From Emmonsiellopsis sp. PD_33 (Eukaryota; Ascomycota; Eurotiomycetes; Onygenales; Ajellomycetaceae), in NCBI GenBank assembly GCA_032988165.1, contig JANTQF010000140.1, positions 1-64,000 of the forward strand: a DNA stretch of 64,000 nt, written 5' to 3'. The position numbers and the translations under genes are program-made. Positions 58,602 through 64,000 of the stretch are shown one piece after another. The notes beneath the pieces were generated by a model. It did no database searches. It saw only the letters and a list, made by a program, of their open reading frames with translations, and was not told where the DNA came from. How positions within the stretch are numbered: position 1 is the stretch's first letter; every line of letters begins with the position of its first letter.

Positions 58602-60546
58602 TACGTTAGGAGTCTTTTTCGTTCCTGCCAGGAGCATTCTTATGTCCCAGAATGAAGCCTGTCAATTTCTTCTTGTTCTCCTTTGTTGCTTTCCCCTTTT
58701 TGGCTTGAGATAATCTAGATGTCACGTGATGAAAGATCTCGGCCAATAAAAATTTGTCAAAAAGGCGGCCAAAAATGGACGCTAAACTGTATTTAGATTA
58801 GTTAGCTAGGTAACTAACCGTGAAATTGAACCTCAAAAGAACTTGAAACTTGACCATCGAGAACACTTCAAGTTTGAACCGAAACTCGGCAGCAGGTGAA
58901 CGGCGGAATGGTGGGGAATCAAAACTAATGGGACGCCAGACCAGAGGAGAGTCAGTTATTCTAGCCCGATCACAACTTGCATGGTGTGCTTTCATTCCGA
59001 CGCTGCGAACGGCCATTGGAACATGGCTTGGATTATTGGTGCACAAATAAAGGAAGTGTCCACGATGGCAGAGAAGACACGCCAGGACATACTACGCACG
59101 AGTATTTGCCTTGCCCGTCTTCAGTCAAAACAGCAGATGATATCCTTCCCGACAAAAAAAAGAGCAAGAGAACCAGCATGAGGGGTTTATGAAGAGATGC
59201 CTTTGGAAGAGCATCTGAGATCTCTGTTCAGCTCCACCTTGTCCGAAAACTCTCCTCTCGTTTTTCACTCTCCCTTTTCGCGAGTTCCAAACGGCGACCC
59301 TCCCTTGGGCAGACCCCGACACTCTGGATACGAGGTCCGGCTCGAGGCGAGCTCCCGCTTCCAGCGGCGGGCTTTCGTGCGGGTCTCCTTCTCCAGGATT
59401 GCCGACATATCCCGGCCTTGAAAGTTGACCCGTCCCAAGCTTGCGCAACGACATTGATGGCCGGAACGCTATCTCGAGCGGAGCCGCTTAGCCCCAACAC
59501 CGTTGAGAGTCGGTGCCATCGCCCCCTGTGGACGCGGGGACATTTTACGATTGCAATCCCCCGCCAATCGGAAGCGGAGTCAGACCCCAAAAGCGGGCTC
59601 CATTAAGCTTTCTACTTCTTGGTCGAGGAACTTGACCTTTTCTGCAGAATGGTGGGATTTGTCAAAGACAATGTAACATCTTGACGAGAAGGGCGTCATC
59701 ATCCCTTTGATCACCAACTACTCAAGCTGTTGGTGTTGAACTTGATGGCAAAGAACAATTAACTGGGGGTCAATAGTGAGAATAGCTGCTGCTACTCCCG
59801 CTGGAGGGAGAATATCCATGAATTTCAATCCAGGTTGGTGAACAGCTTGACAATTCGAATGTCTTCCTCCCCTGAAACTTTCCTCTTGACCTTCGGGATT
59901 TGCTAAAAGCGAAATACCCCATTTGCACCCAAACTCCTCCTGTAGATCTTTGGATAGTGCAGCATTACTTTCGCGTTTAGCAGCTATTGAACTAACACTA
60001 CATACTCAGTCCAACAGCGGGGAGTCCTTCTAAATTTTGACTGCGGCAGTGCTTTGAAATGCGAACCTTTTTCACGAAATGCTTCCAAAACGGGAGGGCA
60101 GATCCTTTGATTGGCTCTGCAGCTATTCTCTCCGAGCTCGGAAAGAATCTCCTGAACCCTATTCTGAGGCTATTCCCAGCCAACGTCTAGATATTCTCAG
60201 CTTCATTTCCACTGCGGATCCGGCGAGAAACATCTCTCTCCAGGCCGTTTTGCAGGCTAAGCAGGACGACACTCTGGCACGATGATGATCCTTAATAACG
60301 GTCTGATTCGGTCCTGACTCCTGGGACACACCGCTGGAATGGTTCCTTATTAAGAAGCAGACAGCTTGCCCATTGAGGCTTCTCTTGATCTGGTGCTTGA
60401 CTTTCCGCACTCCTGTCATTCCTTACCGTGCATTTCTTGCACTATTCATTCATTCATTCATTCGCCACGCTCCTTTCTCAGTCGGTCATTATCTGTTTCC
60501 GCGTTTACCCTTCTTTTGACCCCTGTTTATTTTGACGCCAACCAAG
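58602..60546. other. Intergenic region, receptor to hydrolase
   Basis: Nearly 2 kb with no supported gene. Overlapping frames near 59,125-59,606 on both strands are open but have no motif. A (CATT)4 run lies at about 60,444-60,460, and the pyrimidine-rich stretch just before the hydrolase ATG (60,460-60,540) is typical of a fungal core promoter. Confidence 0.5.
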
Positions 60547-61716
60547 ATGCCCGATTGGCGGAAGTCGACGCTGGCCCTCTCTCTCCTGGGCCTTCCCCTG
60601 CTGTCCAGCGCTGGTGCCGTCTGCGGTGATGTGACCCTGAATGTCTATGCTGCTGCAGGGATCCAGAACATTGCCCTCCCACCCTCGCTCCTCAACAACG
60701 CCAATGCACTCAGCGATCTTCTCAACTTTGTCGTCGGCACTGTCGGCGAGATATGGCCCTTGATTCCTATAGAAGGGACGTACCCCATCAGTGCCATCTA
60801 CTGTGAACCCGAGGATGGCGTAGCCGATACTGTCCAAATTCTGGCCCATGGGGCAACATACACCAAAGAGTACTTCAGTGGACATGGCCTGGAGTCGGAG
60901 GAGGATCTCAAGAAGTACTCCTGGGCCCACTTTGCCGCCGACAAAGGCTATGCCAGTCTTTCCATTGACCGTCTTGGACAAGGCAAGTCCTCCGGCGCTG
61001 ACCCCCTCCTAGAGGTCCAGGTGAACTTGCACGCCGAGATGATGAAGGTGCTCGCGGACCAGCTGAGGGCCGGAGAGGTCGTCGCAGAGACAAAGGATGG
61101 CAAGATTGGTGGAAAGAAGTTTTCCAAAGTCGTGTTCGTCGGCCACTCGCTGGGCTCAGCAATTGGCAATGCCGCTGCTCGCCGTAACCCAGATACCTTC
61201 GACGCGCTTATCTTGACCGGTTGGTCCGCGAACCTCATCGAGAATTTCCCCAAAGTACTCTTTGGAAACGTCCTGCCCGCGCTCCTCGCCAACGTCGTAA
61301 AATGGGGCCATCTTCATCTTGCTTATTTGGCCTTCACGATCGAAGAACCTATGAGACGAGTTTTCTTTGGCAGGGATGGATCGTTTGACCCCGAGATTCA
61401 AAAGCGCGACTGGCAGCGTCGGAGCACCGTTGGGCTCGGCGAAATGCTGACGCTCTTTGAGGGCACGAAAGTTGCGGCACCATATAAAGGACCCGTCCAG
61501 GTCATTATTGGCGAGTATGATAACCTCCTCTGCAACAAAGGCCCCAAGTGCCGCCCCGGCCCCGCGTACGTGCCTGGTAATGCTGCCGACATATGGCCGT
61601 CCTCGAGCAATTACACTTATTCCATCACCCCTGATTCCGGCCACAACTTGAACCTGCACTACGCGGCTCGGGACGCCTACGCAGCTGCTCACGAGTTTCT
61701 CCGCCACAACTTGTGA
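60547..61716 (+). CDS. Secreted alpha/beta hydrolase
   Basis: Predicted extracellular hydrolase of the alpha/beta fold (esterase/lipase-like); substrate unknown. Single exon, 389 residues. ATG 60,547 lies in the context ACCAAGATGCC. A signal peptide covers about residues 1-24 (LALSLLGLPLLSSAGA). Fold landmarks: the HGATYTKEYF oxyanion-side loop (about 101-110), DRLGQGKSSG (141-150), nucleophile elbow GHSLGS with Ser201, the acid in GEYDNLLC (Asp325), and DSGHNLNLH with His366. A possible N-glycosylation site is NYTY (355). A cap region with LHLAYLAFTIEEPMRRVFFG lies between Ser and Asp. It resembles the uncharacterised fungal secreted alpha/beta hydrolases often annotated AB_hydrolase_1. Confidence 0.9.
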   Translation: MPDWRKSTLALSLLGLPLLSSAGAVCGDVTLNVYAAAGIQNIALPPSLLNNANALSDLLNFVVGTVGEIWPLIPIEGTYPISAIYCEPEDGVADTVQILAHGATYTKEYFSGHGLESEEDLKKYSWAHFAADKGYASLSIDRLGQGKSSGADPLLEVQVNLHAEMMKVLADQLRAGEVVAETKDGKIGGKKFSKVVFVGHSLGSAIGNAAARRNPDTFDALILTGWSANLIENFPKVLFGNVLPALLANVVKWGHLHLAYLAFTIEEPMRRVFFGRDGSFDPEIQKRDWQRRSTVGLGEMLTLFEGTKVAAPYKGPVQVIIGEYDNLLCNKGPKCRPGPAYVPGNAADIWPSSSNYTYSITPDSGHNLNLHYAARDAYAAAHEFLRHNL

Positions 61717-62440
61717 AGTGATCTTCGGAGACATTGCTGAATATGTGTTTGGCTTCCCCTGTCAAATCCGTGCCTTTGGTTCCTTATTCATGGAATATGT
61801 TGAGTGGAACTAGACCTGCGCACCCGGGACGACAAGTTAGCAGGCGGGTGGGTACTTTACCATCGTGTATTATAATTTAATAAATAACTACAGTATCAAC
61901 TATATAGTTTCACGTCTTTCTTTACCAAATTGGATTGAATCTGGAACAGGAAGAATCTGAGAAATCTTGGGAGTATGTATTAGTAAGTTAGAAAGAATAG
62001 ATCTATTGCCATGATCCGGGCCAAAAGTACGAATGTTCCCCATTTCCATGCGAAACAATCTCATCAGCGTCGTCTGCCGCATGCTTATTTAGGAACGGCG
62101 TTATGAATGACTTGCGGCGCACGTCCCAACACCCATCCAACATCCATCCGCCTTCCCTCCAAGCCCAGTCAACAGCTATCGATCACCATTTGCCGACCTT
62201 CAGGGACCAACGCCCCACCGCCCTCGACACTTTTATTCAGGTACCAACCAAAGCCATCCAGCCCACCGGATATAGAACCGATATGACAACGTCGTTCGTT
62301 CTATCCAAGGATTGCTTGCTCTGACGTAACCAGCCAGCTACCTGGTAAGTTAAAGGTAGGCAGGCATGCATGGATAGATGGCGTCCACCACATCCTACGT
62401 ACGTACGATATAGTTTATGAAGCAAGCAGCGTTTGCTTAC

Positions 62441-62466
62441 CTCTCCTCTCCTCTCCTCTCCTCTCC
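62441..62466. repeat. (CTCTC)n pentamer microsatellite
   Basis: Five perfect copies of CTCTC in tandem. Confidence 0.9.
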
Positions 62467-63607
62467 TTCCAAAGCGGGTTAGAAGTTAACGAATAGCCTC
62501 CATGCTGCCACCAATGCCCGAATCCACCGTGGGGCTGGAAGCGGATGACGGTATGAGGGTAGGTGTATCTGCTATCTACATTTAAGCCTGCTGGGCATGC
62601 GGTGGGCATTGGGCGGGTGGGGATTATATATGTATGCATGTCGTTGGGCGTTGGGTGTGGCTGATTCCGGTGCTTCGCTTGCCTTCTAATACGATGTGTG
62701 ACCGAGGCTGGTTGGATTGGGTGGTTTAAGAGGGGATGGAAGAGAAGGCATTATTTTTTTTCTTATATCAGGTAGTAGCATCCCACTATATATAGAGAGG
62801 CATTTTCCATAGAGCTTTTTAGCGGGGAACTAGATAGAGAAATGATAGAAAGGGGGGAAGAAAGTAAAAAATCATCTTACAAACCACTCAACGAACTGCA
62901 TTAGTTTAGTTAATTGAGATCCTCTCACACTCCACTTATAAAAGAATGTGAAGGACGAAAGAAACAATGGAGAATAATATGAGAGCGAGTGCAAAATATG
63001 AGGCATTATTAAATAAGCATATAGTACAAGATATCCGCCAACGAAGCCAAATCAGCAGGAAAAAAAAAAGAAAAAAACCAAGCATATGCCGACACAGAAA
63101 TAGACAAGCTCATAATAAACCAGATCGGACCAGATTCGAAACCAAAGGAATAGACGATTTGCAATCGATAACCTGTAGATGAGACAAGAGGTATGAGGAG
63201 GTAGCACACGCGGGCAGACAGGAGAAAAGAAGGAATGAGAGGGAACATAGAATAAAATTTAGATCAGCAATACCAGCCTCAAAAAGTAGAAAAATGATCC
63301 GCATATACAAAAACATAGATAGATGATTGGAAGGATCAGGCAAGTGAAGCGCTAGAAGCAAAACAAAGCATTATGAAGATTGCAAGAAAAATTGTATCAG
63401 ATGCCTCCCTTCTTATACCAACAGCAAACGTAAACAAACAGGAAACAAGGCAGAGACACAACAGTTGAATGGATAGGGTATTGGGCCATCATTTCAAATA
63501 CTGATGACAATGTATCGCAAAAAGAGAAAGGGAATCAGAAAGGGAAGTATCCATACCGGAATCTTGTGGTTCATTGAGACGGTGGAATCCAAAATCAACC
63601 GCTTGGA

Positions 63608-63672
63608 CATGGTAACTTTTAATTTCCACACATGTTTCCATGGTGCTTCCACCATTCCACACGCAGTTAGCG
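63608..63672 (-). repeat. Short dispersed repeat, copy 2
   Basis: The reverse complement contains CTAACTGCGTGTGGAATGGT and CATGGAAACATGTGTGGAAA, matching 4,479-4,540. See copy 1. Confidence 0.5.
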
Positions 63673-64000
63673 TGTCCACACAGTCGAAGTGTCCCACAAG
63701 ATTCCGGTATGGATGACTGGTTAGCTCTGCACAGTTCCGATTTTGCGGATATGAAAGATTCGAATGCTAGGGTGGCGAGCCAGAAAAGCCATTTGGAACT
63801 TTGGGGACGGGCTTTCTTTTGGCGTTGTTTGCAGTTTTCGATATTCGAGGTGCTCCTTGGATCATTCGCGGCTCTTTCATGAAGTTCGGGTCGAGCTTGG
63901 CGGGAACTAATCCAGAATGTCAGAGAGCGTCATAGAAAATAGTAGGACGATTATGGCAAAAATTGAAGCATTGAGGGTCCATAATGGAGAGATTTGGTGA

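Larger units (their letters stand above)
61717..64000. other. Gene-free right end
   Basis: 2.3 kb without a convincing gene. After the hydrolase stop there is an AT-rich 3' flank (TATAATTTAATAAATAA near 61,870). A pentamer microsatellite (listed separately), a CGTACGTACG stretch near 62,398 and the second copy of the short dispersed repeat follow. The region 62,760-63,450 is purine-rich on plus, with A-runs. Confidence 0.5.

Noticed and set aside
59125..59606. Overlapping ORFs on both strands of 60-120 codons
   Set aside because: Mutually overlapping, no motif and no splice logic; typical chance ORFs of GC-rich spacer.

Overview
The window reads as nuclear DNA of a filamentous ascomycete, probably a Eurotiomycete. 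Its genes have short GT-AG introns (about 47-110 nt). They encode a Zn2Cys6 transcription factor, an F-box protein, a QutR-type quinate repressor, a cytochrome P450, a CFEM/Pth11-like membrane receptor and a secreted alpha/beta hydrolase. These genes sit in two ordinary, CpG-containing blocks (1-14,157 and 52,761-64,000). Between them lies a 38.6-kb AT-rich island of broken mobile elements in which CpG is almost absent.

Left block: a transcription factor gene runs off the left edge (1-2,939, minus; Gln/Pro-rich tail still open at base 1). It is followed by a long gene-poor spacer with a MITE-like palindromic element (4,167-4,407), a four-exon F-box gene (5,558-7,783, plus), the quinate-repressor-like gene (8,596-10,650, minus) and one doubtful small ORF (12,732-13,145, minus).

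Island, 14,158-52,760: tandem-repeat arrays lead into a degenerate DNA-transposon-like gene set on the minus strand (16,956-21,440). A spliced Cys-rich/coiled-coil gene with three in-frame stops follows (24,003-25,141, plus). Then comes a three-level nest of Ty3/Gypsy chromoviruses whose LTRs and target-site duplications can be set to the base. Element C (26,314-50,602, minus, 161-bp LTRs) is split inside its integrase by element A (30,958-44,250, plus, 254-bp LTRs). Element A is split inside its 3' LTR by element B (36,375-44,099, plus, 460-bp LTRs). All three pol genes end in chromodomain-like sequence. CpG sites have been lost to TpG or CpA, the signature of RIP-like or methylation-linked deamination, and many stops are TGA where arginine is expected. 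Two extra coding layers stand out: a 931-codon frame between pol and the 3' LTR of element C, and an antisense, spliced, acidic/Cys-rich/coiled-coil frame between pol and the 3' LTR of element B.

Right block: a four-exon cytochrome P450 (53,448-55,288, minus) begins about 0.7 kb from the island edge. After it come an eight-exon CFEM-domain seven-helix receptor (56,941-58,601, plus) and a single-exon secreted alpha/beta hydrolase (60,547-61,716, plus). The last 2.3 kb hold no convincing gene, only a pentamer microsatellite and a short repeat shared in inverted orientation with 4,479-4,540. Nothing in the sequence ties these single-copy genes into one pathway.

No tRNA, rRNA or CRISPR array was recognised. 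Exon models were built by hand from splice signals and frame continuity.
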